This document shows, one piece after another, positions 18,630-28,303 of a stretch of 64,000 nucleotides of DNA. Within the stretch, counting starts at the first letter, position 1. Each line of letters begins with the position of its first letter. The stretch covers positions 1-64,000 of the forward strand of contig NZ_JAJCIC010000008.1 in NCBI RefSeq assembly GCF_020554865.1. Reading direction: 5' to 3'. The stretch is from Lacrimispora sp. 210928-DFI.3.58 (lineage in GTDB: Bacteria; Bacillota; Clostridia; Lachnospirales; Lachnospiraceae). Position numbers and translations under genes: made by a program. The notes beneath the pieces are model-generated. The model had not been told where the DNA came from and made no database searches. It saw nothing but the letters and a program-made list of their open reading frames with translations.

Positions 18630-19013
18630 ATGAGTGAAGTTTTATGTGGAAAAATAAGTGATCTTCCGATGATCGATCCGGGAGCCCATATGCTGGCCGG
18701 AGAAAAGAGGATTGTGTTTGGACCGGAGCGTTTCTGGGATACCCATGTCATGAGATGCTTTACCTTAAAGCCGGGAGGGATGGCTGCCAATAACCATCAT
18801 CCATGGGTACACTGGTTTGTATGCATAGGAGGACATGGAAAATTCCAGATTGGAGACACCACCTATGATATCGAAGCAGGAACATGGGTATTTGTACCAT
18901 CTGAAGTTCCTCATTCATTCTGGAATACCTCAGAAACCGAGGATCTGATAAGCCTGTGTACGGTTACAGTGGAAGGAGATACGGATCCACTTGCATTGAC
19001 CAGAGGCTGTTAA
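18630..19013 (+). CDS. Small cupin-domain protein
   Basis: 127 aa, single conserved-barrel cupin. Motif 1 reads NNHHPWVHWF followed by GKFQIG, where the usual metal-ligating Glu appears replaced by His. Motif 2 is VPSEVPHSFWN, matching P-x-x-x-x-H-x-x-x-N. The three or four His could bind a metal. Such small cupins act as dioxygenases, isomerases or ligand sensors, and none can be chosen. The gene starts 9 nt after the PLP enzyme stop and is clearly in the same operon. Confidence 0.82.
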   Translation: MSEVLCGKISDLPMIDPGAHMLAGEKRIVFGPERFWDTHVMRCFTLKPGGMAANNHHPWVHWFVCIGGHGKFQIGDTTYDIEAGTWVFVPSEVPHSFWNTSETEDLISLCTVTVEGDTDPLALTRGC

Positions 19014-19027
19014 AAAGGAGGGAAAGC

Positions 19028-19471
19028 ATGGCACTTAAAACATACCGTGCAACAGCAGATCACAAAGAAAATCTTCAGGTTCAGGTAAAAGCCAGGGATT
19101 TTTCCCTGGTGATCGATGAGCCGGAGGAAAATGGCGGTGATAATAAAGGAATGAATCCTGTGGAGCTGCTTTTGGGAAGCATCGGAGCCTGCCAGACCAT
19201 AACAGCCATGATCTATGCAGATTTTTATGGCATTCAGATCGATGAGCTTTCTGTAGAGGTTGAGGGAGATATGGATTCCGATGGCTTTTCAGGTGCAGAC
19301 CCTTCGGTCCGTCCCGGATTCCAGCGCATCCGCTCTGTCTTTCATATAAAGAGCAGCGCTCCAAAGGTTCAGCTGTTACAGCTCATTAAAATGGTAGAAA
19401 AGCAGTGTCCTGTGGGAGACAGCGTAGGCCATGGAGTAGAGCTTGCGCCTCCGAAACTGGTACAGGAGTAG
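19028..19471 (+). CDS. OsmC/Ohr-family protein with two conserved cysteines
   Basis: 147 aa starting MALKTYRATADHK, with AAAAGGAGG upstream of ATG 19028. OsmC-fold thiol peroxidase relatives reduce organic hydroperoxides with two cysteines; here Cys55 (GSIGACQTI) and Cys127 (KQCPVGDSV) occupy both positions. The first is normally the peroxidatic residue and the second the resolving one. Known Ohr/OsmC proteins are reduced by lipoylated proteins and dihydrolipoamide dehydrogenase. The very next genes encode a lipoyl-domain E3 and a lipoate ligase, so a dithiol relay within the operon is a reasonable inference. It might reduce a persulfide or disulfide rather than a peroxide. Confidence 0.9.
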   Translation: MALKTYRATADHKENLQVQVKARDFSLVIDEPEENGGDNKGMNPVELLLGSIGACQTITAMIYADFYGIQIDELSVEVEGDMDSDGFSGADPSVRPGFQRIRSVFHIKSSAPKVQLLQLIKMVEKQCPVGDSVGHGVELAPPKLVQE

Positions 19472-19492
19472 AGAATAAAAGGAGCATTGTGA

Positions 19493-21154
19493 ATGGAAAT
19501 TAAAATGGGCCCCGTTATGGGAAAAGCGCCTGCCATCATTGGCTCCGTTGAAGTCCGGCCTGGGCAATCTGTGAGGGCCGGACAGATTCTTGCACAGGTG
19601 GAGACAGGCAAGGGAAACCGTCCGGTGAAAGCCCCGGCGGATGGACTGATAACAGAAGTGCTGTGCAGTCCGGGAGAAAATATCCGTTCCGGCCAGAATA
19701 TGTTTCTTTTTGAGGAGCTTGCAGCAGACAGCGGAGTGGAAAAAGAACCTCTTACAGCAGATCTATTTGTTATAGGAGGAGGGCCGGGAGGTTATGTAGC
19801 TGCGCTGTATGCCGCTAAGCAGGGATTGTCGGTAGCCTTAGCGGAAAAGAGCCTGTTGGGAGGCACCTGCCTCAACTGCGGATGTATTCCCACAAAAGCG
19901 CTGCTCCAGTCAGCCAGACTCTATCGGTCCATAAAGGAGGCTGATTCCTTTGGCATTCATGTATCTTCTGCTGCGGCAGATACAAAGGCCATATTTGAAC
20001 GGAAGGACAGGATCTGCGAGGATTTAAGAAATGGCGTGGAAGGGCTTCTTCAAAGTGCAGGAGTTGCTATATTGAAGGGAAGTGCAAAATTAACAGGAGA
20101 CCGCAGCGCAGTTGTGGAGCTGGAGGACGGAGAAAGAGAAATCTTATTTAAACATGCTATTCTTGCAGCAGGATCCCGCCCCGTGATCCCCGGCTTTGTG
20201 ACAGACAGCAAAAAAACAGGTGCAGCCGTGATGGACAGTGAGGAGGCCTTGGGTGCGGGAGTATTTCCGGGCTCCATTGCCATTATCGGAGGCGGCGTGA
20301 TCGGCATGGAGTTTGCATTTCTCTACCGAAATATGGGTTCAGAGGTGTATGTGATCGAATATCTGGACCAGATATTAGGTAATGTTGATCCGGACGTCGT
20401 TCAGACGATCGCGGCAGAGGCAGTCCGTCAGGGAATACATCTCTATACAGGAGCAAGGGTGACAGCCGTATCAGGGACAGATTCCGGTCATTCTGTGATT
20501 TCTTTTCAGACAGAGGGACAGATGCATTTGATCGCCGTGGAGGCCGTTCTGACTGCTACCGGGCGCAGGCCTGTTACAGACGGACTGGGTCTTGAAAACG
20601 CAGGGATAACTCTTACAGAGAGAGGCGCAGTGGAGATCGATGACAGAATGAGGACAAATGTTCCGGGCATCTATGGGATCGGGGACATTACCGGAAAGCT
20701 GGCATTGGCACATGAAGCCTCCCATCAGGGGATCATTGCGGTGGATGATATCTGCGGGAAAGGCCATCCCATGGATTATGATCAGATCCCCAGCGTGATC
20801 TTCACCCATCCGGAAGCGGCATGTGTAGGGAAGACAGAGAAGGAATGCAGGGAACAGGGACTTTCTGTAAAGGTCAGCCGGTTTCCTTTTGCGGCCAATG
20901 GCAAGGCAAAGATCATGGGAGAGACAGAAGGCTTTGTGAAGCTGATACGTTCTGAAAAGGATGGAAGGATCATAGGAGGCGCTGTTGTGGGACCGGATGC
21001 ATCTGCACTGATAAGCACTATTACTGCTGCAGTCAGCAGGAAAATGACAGATGAAGAATTGGCAGATATGGTATTTGCCCACCCAACGACCTCAGAGGCC
21101 ATCTACGAGGCTGATCTGGGCTTATCCATTGGCGCTCTCCACTATCAGAGATAG
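19493..21154 (+). CDS. lpdA: Dihydrolipoamide dehydrogenase with N-terminal lipoyl domain
   Basis: 553 aa FAD/NAD(P)-dependent disulfide oxidoreductase. Residues 1-78 form a lipoyl domain with the acceptor Lys40 in VETGKGNRP. Residues 90 onward form the E3 body: FAD site IGGGPGG (94-100), redox motif GGTCLNCGCIPTKALL with the canonical pair Cys126/Cys131 plus an additional Cys129, the second dinucleotide site IGGGVIGMEFA, GIYGIGD, and the C-terminal HPTTSE with the catalytic His-Glu. It oxidises dihydrolipoyl groups with NAD+ or reduces lipoyl groups with NADH. No E1/E2 or glycine-cleavage genes are present, so it probably serves its own lipoyl arm and neighbouring OsmC or another partner. 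Confidence 0.94.
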   Translation: MEIKMGPVMGKAPAIIGSVEVRPGQSVRAGQILAQVETGKGNRPVKAPADGLITEVLCSPGENIRSGQNMFLFEELAADSGVEKEPLTADLFVIGGGPGGYVAALYAAKQGLSVALAEKSLLGGTCLNCGCIPTKALLQSARLYRSIKEADSFGIHVSSAAADTKAIFERKDRICEDLRNGVEGLLQSAGVAILKGSAKLTGDRSAVVELEDGEREILFKHAILAAGSRPVIPGFVTDSKKTGAAVMDSEEALGAGVFPGSIAIIGGGVIGMEFAFLYRNMGSEVYVIEYLDQILGNVDPDVVQTIAAEAVRQGIHLYTGARVTAVSGTDSGHSVISFQTEGQMHLIAVEAVLTATGRRPVTDGLGLENAGITLTERGAVEIDDRMRTNVPGIYGIGDITGKLALAHEASHQGIIAVDDICGKGHPMDYDQIPSVIFTHPEAACVGKTEKECREQGLSVKVSRFPFAANGKAKIMGETEGFVKLIRSEKDGRIIGGAVVGPDASALISTITAAVSRKMTDEELADMVFAHPTTSEAIYEADLGLSIGALHYQR

Positions 21155-21158
21155 CGTT

Positions 21159-22064
21159 ATGGGAAGAATCATTGTCTCCAAAGAAACAGATCCCTATCTT
21201 AATCTGGCGCTGGAGGAGGAGCTTTTGTTTACTCCCCATGAGGGCACATGGCTTTATCTGTGGCAGAACCAGAATACGGTGGTGATCGGCAGGAACCAGA
21301 ATCCCTATATGGAATGTGATCCGGGATATATGAGCAGGAAAAAAATGAAGCTGGCCCGCCGCTTATCAGGAGGAGGAGCAGTTTATCATGACCTGGGAAA
21401 CTTAAATTACACCTTTCTGTGCAGGGAAGAGGAAATGGATGCAAAAAGCCAGACAAGGCTGATCAGCCAGGCGCTTTTGTCACTGGGGATCCAATGCTGC
21501 TTTTCCGGAAGGAATGATCTTCTCTATGATGGAAGAAAATTTTCCGGACAGGCATATTACTCAGAGGATGGTTTTTCTTATCATCATGGGACGATCATGA
21601 TCGATCTGGACATGGAGGTTATGGAAAAGGCCTTAACGCCCTCCAGGCTTAAGCTGGATGCAAAGGGGATCTCTTCCGTAAGGAGCAGGGTGGTTAATTT
21701 AAAGAGCATATGTCCTGCTATTACGGCAGAGGCAGTAGCAGACAGCCTGATAAAATGCTATAGGGAAAGCTTTGGACCGGCAGCTGTGGAAATATGGGAT
21801 TTTAAGGAACGGCTGCCTTCTTCCAGCGCGAAGTATAGGGACCCGGAGTGGAATCTGGGGAAATGCCCCTCCTATGAGGCCTCAATGGATATTGCTGCTG
21901 CAAAGGGCATTTTCAGGCTGAAGGTCCGTGTGGAGAATGGGCTGATCGCAGAGGCAGCTCTTTCTTCTGATTCCCTGGAAGGTTTGGAGCTTCATAAGCT
22001 GGAGCAGGGCCTGATCGGCTGTCTTTTTGAAGAGGAACAGGTGCGCAGGCACTTAAATAGCTAA
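21159..22064 (+). CDS. lplA: Lipoate-protein ligase LplA
   Basis: 301 aa from ATG 21159, 4 nt after the lpd stop; the weak Shine-Dalgarno suggests translational coupling. It activates free lipoate with ATP and attaches it to a lipoyl-domain lysine. Family marks: LYLWQNQNTVVIGRNQNPY, the RRLSGGGAVYHDLGNLNYTF lipoyl-AMP loop, and KFSGQAYY with the catalytic Lys, followed by the small C-terminal domain. Its most obvious substrate is Lys40 of the preceding lipoyl-E3, which would make the operon independent of endogenous lipoate synthesis. Confidence 0.94.
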   Translation: MGRIIVSKETDPYLNLALEEELLFTPHEGTWLYLWQNQNTVVIGRNQNPYMECDPGYMSRKKMKLARRLSGGGAVYHDLGNLNYTFLCREEEMDAKSQTRLISQALLSLGIQCCFSGRNDLLYDGRKFSGQAYYSEDGFSYHHGTIMIDLDMEVMEKALTPSRLKLDAKGISSVRSRVVNLKSICPAITAEAVADSLIKCYRESFGPAAVEIWDFKERLPSSSAKYRDPEWNLGKCPSYEASMDIAAAKGIFRLKVRVENGLIAEAALSSDSLEGLELHKLEQGLIGCLFEEEQVRRHLNS

Positions 22065-22091
22065 TGAACGAAAAAAAGGAGGAAAAATAAC

Positions 22092-22559
22092 ATGGATGTT
22101 TACAAGAAATTAGAAGAATTGGGAGTATCTCTTTTAGGGCCAACTCCAAAGGGCGGTATTTACAGCAGTATACAGCCTTATGGCGATCACCTGTTGTATG
22201 TATCAGGAACAGCTCCCCACAATTCTGTAGATGAAAACATGTGCGGAAAGCTGGGATCAGAGTATACCATCGCAGAAGGCCAGGAGGCTGCCAGAAGATG
22301 TATGGTGAATATCATTTCCAATCTGCATCATGAGCTGGGCGATCTCAACAGGATCAAAAAGTTTGTAAAGATTTTAGGCTTTGTGGCATCTGCACCTGAT
22401 TTTTATGAGCATCCCCAGGTGATCAATGGGGCATCTCAGCTGTTAAAGGATGTATTTGGGGAGGAGGCCGGACTTCCGGCCAGATCTGCCATTGGCGTGG
22501 CAGCTCTTCCGTGGAATATTCCGGTGGAAATCGAATGCATCGTTGAGCTGAAGGATTGA
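22092..22559 (+). CDS. RidA/YjgF family protein (enamine/imine deaminase-like)
   Basis: 155 aa, longer than canonical RidA (about 128 aa), and of the divergent YjgF-like subgroup with an insertion (YKKLEELGVSLLGPTP start, SGTAPHNSVD). The conserved Arg of LPARSAIGV is present; in RidA it binds the carboxylate of 2-aminoacrylate and other enamines released by PLP lyases. As the last gene of the sigma-54 operon it would convert the product of the class V PLP enzyme to a keto acid. This supports a beta-eliminating reaction. Confidence 0.88.
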   Translation: MDVYKKLEELGVSLLGPTPKGGIYSSIQPYGDHLLYVSGTAPHNSVDENMCGKLGSEYTIAEGQEAARRCMVNIISNLHHELGDLNRIKKFVKILGFVASAPDFYEHPQVINGASQLLKDVFGEEAGLPARSAIGVAALPWNIPVEIECIVELKD

Positions 22560-22570
22560 TAAATGCAGGG

Positions 22571-22608
22571 AAGCTGCTGCACCTGGGCTGGTGCAGCAGT
22601 TTCCCTTT
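22571..22608 (+). terminator. Terminator of the sigma-54 operon
   Basis: Stem CTGCTGCACC/GGTGCAGCAG (22574-22583 with 22590-22599), loop TGGGCT, followed by TTTCCCTTTAT. It may also limit read-through from the convergent tyrosine phenol-lyase gene. Confidence 0.8.
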
Positions 22609-22643
22609 ATCTATATGGACTTATATGGACTGGCTGGTATGAA

Positions 22644-24065
<1,422 letters not shown>

Positions 24066-24095
24066 TTAATGATTATTGTTTTGCATTTTATGATG

Positions 24096-25613
24096 CTATT
24101 TTGTACTCTTTTTGATCATGTAATTTGCTTCATAGTCCTTCAGGGCTGCAATTGCCTGACCGGACAGTGGAATGATAACTACCATATTGAAGATGGTCAT
24201 AAGTCCTACGCCTAAGTCGCCCAAATCCCATACGAAGGTGTAAGCGGCAACGCCTCCTACAAAGAGCATTACCAGGGCGAAAATTTTATAACAGGTCTGG
24301 GCGGTCCAGCTGTCTCCAAATACGTAGGCCACATTACATCTGGCGTAGTAGAGAATGCCGATGAAGGTGGAGAAGCTGAACAGGAACAGGATCACGGCGA
24401 TAAATACAACGCCGAACTGGCCCATGTGGTGGTTCATAGCTGCCTGGAGAAGATCCATTCCTACAAGACCTTCCACTGCCTCGCTGGGAGCCAGCAGCAT
24501 GATAAATGCGGAACAGCTGCAGATCACCAGTGTATCGATGAATACGCCTAAGGACTGGATAAGTCCCTGCTTTGCAGGATGGCTTACCTCTGCTGCAGCT
24601 GCTGCACAGGGAGCGGAGCCGCTTCCTGCTTCGTTGGAGAACAGGCCGCGCTTTACGCCGTTCATAACGACTGCACCCAGGCCGCCTCCTGCGACTGCCT
24701 TAAATCCAAATGCCTGAGAGAAGATATCCTTGAAAACGCCTGGTAAAAGGGCAATGTTCTTGATGATGATGAACAATGTGATGCCGAAGTAGGCACAGGC
24801 CATAATCGGAACGATAAAATCCAGGATCTTCACTGTAGCATTCTTCCGGAGTACGATGGCTGCTGAGATGGCAACCAGTACAACGGTGGTGGCAATCTGC
24901 GGTATGCCGAATGCGTTCTTAAATGCTGTGGTAACGGAGTTTGCAACTACCTGGCTGATACCTGCCCAGCAAAGCAGGCCGGAAAGGGCAAACGCGATGC
25001 CTAATAATGTGTATTTGCAGCCTCTGCTGTAGTAGGTCTGACCGTCAGTCGCTACATACTCCGCTTCCTTATGTACGTCCTTCACAAAGGCATCCTCACG
25101 TTTGATCTTTGTCACCAGACGTATGCGGTCCATGAAATATGCGGGGCCTCCCCGATAGCCTCCATATAATGGATCCTTTTCTTTATATATCTGTGCCAGA
25201 GTTGATTCGATAAAAGCACTGGACGAACCAATCAGAGCGGTGAGCCACATCCAGAATACGGCGCCTGCGCCTCCAAAGGATATGGCTGCTACTACGCCCG
25301 CCAGATTCCCCATTCCTACGCGGGTGGCAGTAGCGATAATTAATGCTTGTAGTCCTGAAATGGAATTTTCATCATCACTGCTCTTTTTGTCCAAGGTTGC
25401 ACGAATCATCTCCGGGAACAGCCTGAATGGTAAGAAACGAGTCTTTACTGTGAAGTAGAATCCTGCCGGAATCAATATCAGTACCAGCAATGAGATCCCA
25501 AATTGCGTTTCACCATTGGAAAACTCTAATACAAATAAGTCCCCCCAAAGTAGATCATTTAGTGATGTAACCAATTTCACGATTAGATTTGTAAATCTGC
25601 TAAATATCTCCAT
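24096..25613 (-). CDS. AGCS family sodium:amino acid symporter, probable tyrosine importer
   Basis: 505 aa, about 10-11 membrane segments. AGCS (alanine/glycine:cation symporter) marks include GFYFTVKTRFLPFRLFPEM, the MGNLAGVVAAISFGGAGAVFWMW stretch and KRGLFSNEAGSGSAPCAAAAAEVSHP. Start ATG 25613 is chosen because GGAGGTGAT lies 9 nt upstream; a second AGGAGG directly abuts the ATG. It is co-transcribed with tyrosine phenol-lyase, so tyrosine or a related amino acid is the probable substrate, although AGCS members usually carry small neutral amino acids. Confidence 0.9.
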   Translation of the reverse strand: MEIFSRFTNLIVKLVTSLNDLLWGDLFVLEFSNGETQFGISLLVLILIPAGFYFTVKTRFLPFRLFPEMIRATLDKKSSDDENSISGLQALIIATATRVGMGNLAGVVAAISFGGAGAVFWMWLTALIGSSSAFIESTLAQIYKEKDPLYGGYRGGPAYFMDRIRLVTKIKREDAFVKDVHKEAEYVATDGQTYYSRGCKYTLLGIAFALSGLLCWAGISQVVANSVTTAFKNAFGIPQIATTVVLVAISAAIVLRKNATVKILDFIVPIMACAYFGITLFIIIKNIALLPGVFKDIFSQAFGFKAVAGGGLGAVVMNGVKRGLFSNEAGSGSAPCAAAAAEVSHPAKQGLIQSLGVFIDTLVICSCSAFIMLLAPSEAVEGLVGMDLLQAAMNHHMGQFGVVFIAVILFLFSFSTFIGILYYARCNVAYVFGDSWTAQTCYKIFALVMLFVGGVAAYTFVWDLGDLGVGLMTIFNMVVIIPLSGQAIAALKDYEANYMIKKSTK

Positions 25614-25698
25614 CCTCCTTATATCACCTCCATAAGATACGACCTTCAGTAGTTTTGGATAGGTACTGCTTGTCGAGGTTATTGGATTGTTACGTAAT

Positions 25699-25714
25699 GC
25701 ATGATGCATCATGC
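25699..25714. promoter_or_regulatory. 16-bp palindrome, candidate operator for the GntR regulator
   Basis: GCATGATGCATCATGC is perfectly self-complementary and lies just downstream of the leftward -10 box, where a bound repressor would block the symporter-tpl transcript. A divergent GntR/FCD gene is adjacent. Confidence 0.6.
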
Positions 25715-25726
25715 TTTATGTATTAT

Positions 25727-25754
25727 ATAATACAACAAAAATTACAAAAGTCAA
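25727..25754 (-). promoter_or_regulatory. Promoter of the symporter-tpl operon
   Basis: On the minus strand, TTGACT (25754-25749), 16-nt spacer and TATTAT (25732-25727). It overlaps a second perfect palindrome, GTATTATATAATAC at 25720-25733. The remaining 25760-25967 is very AT-rich with T-tracts, and no other confident site is seen. Confidence 0.65.
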
Positions 25755-25967
25755 GAGTCTTTTTATAAATTTTTATTTTTTTTTCACAGAGGGGAAGAAT
25801 GGGTTTCTAGTTTTTGGAAAATACTAGTCTTATTGACCTAAAACAAGACAATTCTTGCTTTTTTTTGGAATATGTAGTAAAATTAAGAGTACGGTTAGGC
25901 AAGCAGGGAGAGCTAGGCTGCATAATTGAGACTATTGAGTGAGCAAACATAGGGATAAGGATGAGAC

Positions 25968-26618
25968 ATGAACATTGTAAAGCTGACACTGAGCGAGCAG
26001 GTATATAACATATTGAAAGAAGATATCCTTGCGGGTAAGATCGTGGCTGGTGATAAGCTTATAAACCGTGAACTGCAGGAGCGCTTCCAGGTTTCCTCCA
26101 CTCCGGTCCGCGATGCTATTAACAAACTTTATCAGGACGGACTTATCAAAGAGGTAACGAAGACAGGAGCAAGACTGATCGATTTTGATCTGGAGGATGC
26201 AGAGGAGATCAATGATTTTATAGGGAGCCTGTCCTGCCAGGCGCTCATGCTCTCTGCACGCAAGGGGGATCCGAAGCTGGTGACAAAGGATCTCTACCAG
26301 TATCAGGAAAAGATGGAGCAGGCAGAGGATGATAACGCTTACTTTGACGCGGATTTCCGGTTTCACAAGACATTTTTTGACTATTGCGGAAACCGTTTTC
26401 TAAAGGAGACTTATAAGCGGTACAATCTGATACGTTTTATGCTGATACGCTATGCCATCCGCACTCTGGATGACAAGACAGACTCGATCAACCAGCACAA
26501 GGAGATCACAGAGGCCTATGCGGTGAAAAACTATTCTCTGGCGAGAAAGCTGATGGAGGAGCATTACCAGGGAGGATTTTACCGGATCATGGGATATTAT
26601 GAGAAGCCGGAGAAGTGA
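25968..26618 (+). CDS. GntR family (FCD domain) transcriptional regulator
   Basis: 216 aa. N-terminal winged helix (LSEQVYNILKEDILAGKIVAGDKL...ELQERFQVSSTPVRDAINKL) typical of FadR-subfamily GntR proteins, then an all-helical FCD effector domain (DADFRFHKTFFDYCGNRFL). The His and Asp residues of that helix usually bind a metal and a carboxylate ligand. It is divergent from the symporter-tpl operon with a shared 354-nt spacer containing palindromes, so it is probably that operon's regulator, sensing tyrosine or a metabolite. Confidence 0.9.
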   Translation: MNIVKLTLSEQVYNILKEDILAGKIVAGDKLINRELQERFQVSSTPVRDAINKLYQDGLIKEVTKTGARLIDFDLEDAEEINDFIGSLSCQALMLSARKGDPKLVTKDLYQYQEKMEQAEDDNAYFDADFRFHKTFFDYCGNRFLKETYKRYNLIRFMLIRYAIRTLDDKTDSINQHKEITEAYAVKNYSLARKLMEEHYQGGFYRIMGYYEKPEK

Positions 26619-26644
26619 TTTTCCGGTATGAGAAGTATAGGAAG

Positions 26645-26686
26645 GCGCTTTTTTGCAGTTTGAAGGCTGGGAAAAGCGCTTTTTTA
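26645..26686 (+). terminator. Rho-independent terminator
   Basis: GCGCTTTT (26645-26652) pairs with AAAAGCGC (26672-26679), followed by a T6 run. It ends the GntR transcript. Confidence 0.75.
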
Positions 26687-26756
26687 AATGTTCTAAGCAC
26701 AGACAAGGGATTTTCATGTATAATAGATGGAAAGCGCAGATCCGGGAGGAGAGAAG

Positions 26757-28271
26757 ATGAGAGAAGAGGAGCTTTTGATAAACAGGCTGAGGGCATATCA
26801 GGATACGGATATGTATCCCTTTCATATGCCTGGGCATAAGCGTCTGAAGGGGGAGCCGGAGGCTTTAAGAGGGATAGCGTTCCCTGATCCGTTTTTGATC
26901 GATATCACGGAGATCGACGGCTTTGATAATCTCCATCATCCGGAAGGAATCCTAAAAGAATCCATGGAATGGGCAGCCGGGGTCTACGGGGCAGATAAAA
27001 CCTTTTATCTGGTAAATGGAAGCAGCAGCGGTATACTGTCGGCTGTCTGCGGCTGTGTGGAGCGCGGCGGCCGCCTGCTTATGAGCAGGAACTGCCATAA
27101 ATCTGTTTACAATGGAGTATATTTAAGCCAGTTAACTGCCTCCTATATTTATCCACAAGAGATAAAAGGATTGGGGATACAGGGAGGTATCCGGGCAGAG
27201 GATGTGGAAAGACTTCTGAAAAGGTATATGGATACCCAGGCAGTTCTCATTGTATCCCCTACCTATGACGGAATCGTATCGGATATCGAGGCGATTGCCA
27301 GGGTGGTCCACAGAGCAGGTCTTCCTCTGATCGTGGATGAAGCCCATGGAGCACACTTTCGTTACAGCAGGTATTTTCCGGTATCGGCCTTAGAGCTGGG
27401 AGCCGATATTGTGATCCAGAGTGTCCATAAGACTCTGCCCAGCCTGACGCAGACAGCCCTTCTCCATATGAAATATAACAGGCCGGACGGAGGCTTTTAT
27501 GGAAATGAGGAGGCTGTGGAGCGGTATCTTCACATGGTACAGAGCAGCAGCCCTTCCTATGTGCTCATGTCAAGTATTGAAAACAGCATTTTCCGTATGG
27601 AAGAAAGGAGCAGGGCGACAGGAGGATTTCAGGAGTATGCCGATGTCCTTAAGGGGATGAGAAAGAGGCTGGAAGGAATGAAGCATTTGAAGCTGGCGGA
27701 GGGCCTGGCAGGGCAGGGAGGTGTCTTTGATATGGATATTTCCAAGATCGTGGTATCCACCAGGGAGGCCGGGATCACAGGGGCAGAGCTGGATGATATG
27801 CTCCGCAGGAAATATCACCTGGAAATGGAGATGTGCGGGGCCGATTATGTGACAGCCATCACGACAGTGATGGACAGCCATGAGGGATTAAAAAGGCTGG
27901 AAGAAGGGCTTCTTGCAATCGATGGGGAGATTGGAAAGCAGGCAGAGGCCTTAGAAAGCCGCAGGATAAAAGAAGGCGGAGAGCAGCCTGTGTCAGGGCA
28001 GAGCGTATACAGCATTGTAAATGACACAGCCATGACCATTACAGAGGCCATGGAGGGGAAAAAGAGAGCAGTGAAGCTTGATGACAGCAGAGGCTGCATT
28101 TCCGGTGAGTTTGTCTATGTGTATCCTCCGGGTATCCCGATCCTGGCTCCCGGCGAATGGATCAGCAGAAAGGTTCTGGCAGTGATACAAGACTATAAAA
28201 AGAAGGGGCTGCCTGTTCAGGGTCTTTTGGATGAAAGCCTTGAGCGGATACAGGTGGTGGAAAAAGGATAA
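26757..28271 (+). CDS. Orn/Lys/Arg decarboxylase-like PLP protein (YaaO/SpeA type)
   Basis: 504 aa from ATG 26757 behind GGGAGGA; an in-frame ATG 30 nt earlier lacks a ribosome site. N-terminal PFHMPGHKR is the signature of group III basic amino-acid decarboxylases, followed by VNGSSSGILSAV, the cofactor Asp in VDEAHGAHF and Schiff-base Lys in QSVHKTLPSLTQTA. The size fits the short B. subtilis SpeA/YaaO class, which makes polyamine precursors (agmatine, cadaverine). Substrate not determinable. A TATAAT is present at 26719-26724, but its -35 is weak. Followed 32 nt later by a kinase gene, probably one operon. Confidence 0.88.
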   Translation: MREEELLINRLRAYQDTDMYPFHMPGHKRLKGEPEALRGIAFPDPFLIDITEIDGFDNLHHPEGILKESMEWAAGVYGADKTFYLVNGSSSGILSAVCGCVERGGRLLMSRNCHKSVYNGVYLSQLTASYIYPQEIKGLGIQGGIRAEDVERLLKRYMDTQAVLIVSPTYDGIVSDIEAIARVVHRAGLPLIVDEAHGAHFRYSRYFPVSALELGADIVIQSVHKTLPSLTQTALLHMKYNRPDGGFYGNEEAVERYLHMVQSSSPSYVLMSSIENSIFRMEERSRATGGFQEYADVLKGMRKRLEGMKHLKLAEGLAGQGGVFDMDISKIVVSTREAGITGAELDDMLRRKYHLEMEMCGADYVTAITTVMDSHEGLKRLEEGLLAIDGEIGKQAEALESRRIKEGGEQPVSGQSVYSIVNDTAMTITEAMEGKKRAVKLDDSRGCISGEFVYVYPPGIPILAPGEWISRKVLAVIQDYKKKGLPVQGLLDESLERIQVVEKG

Positions 28272-28303
28272 AGCTCCCCGCAAAGAGGAAGATGGAGATC
28301 GCA

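Noticed and set aside
27149..27157. Consensus DnaA box
   Set aside because: Single copy inside the decarboxylase coding sequence; probably chance.
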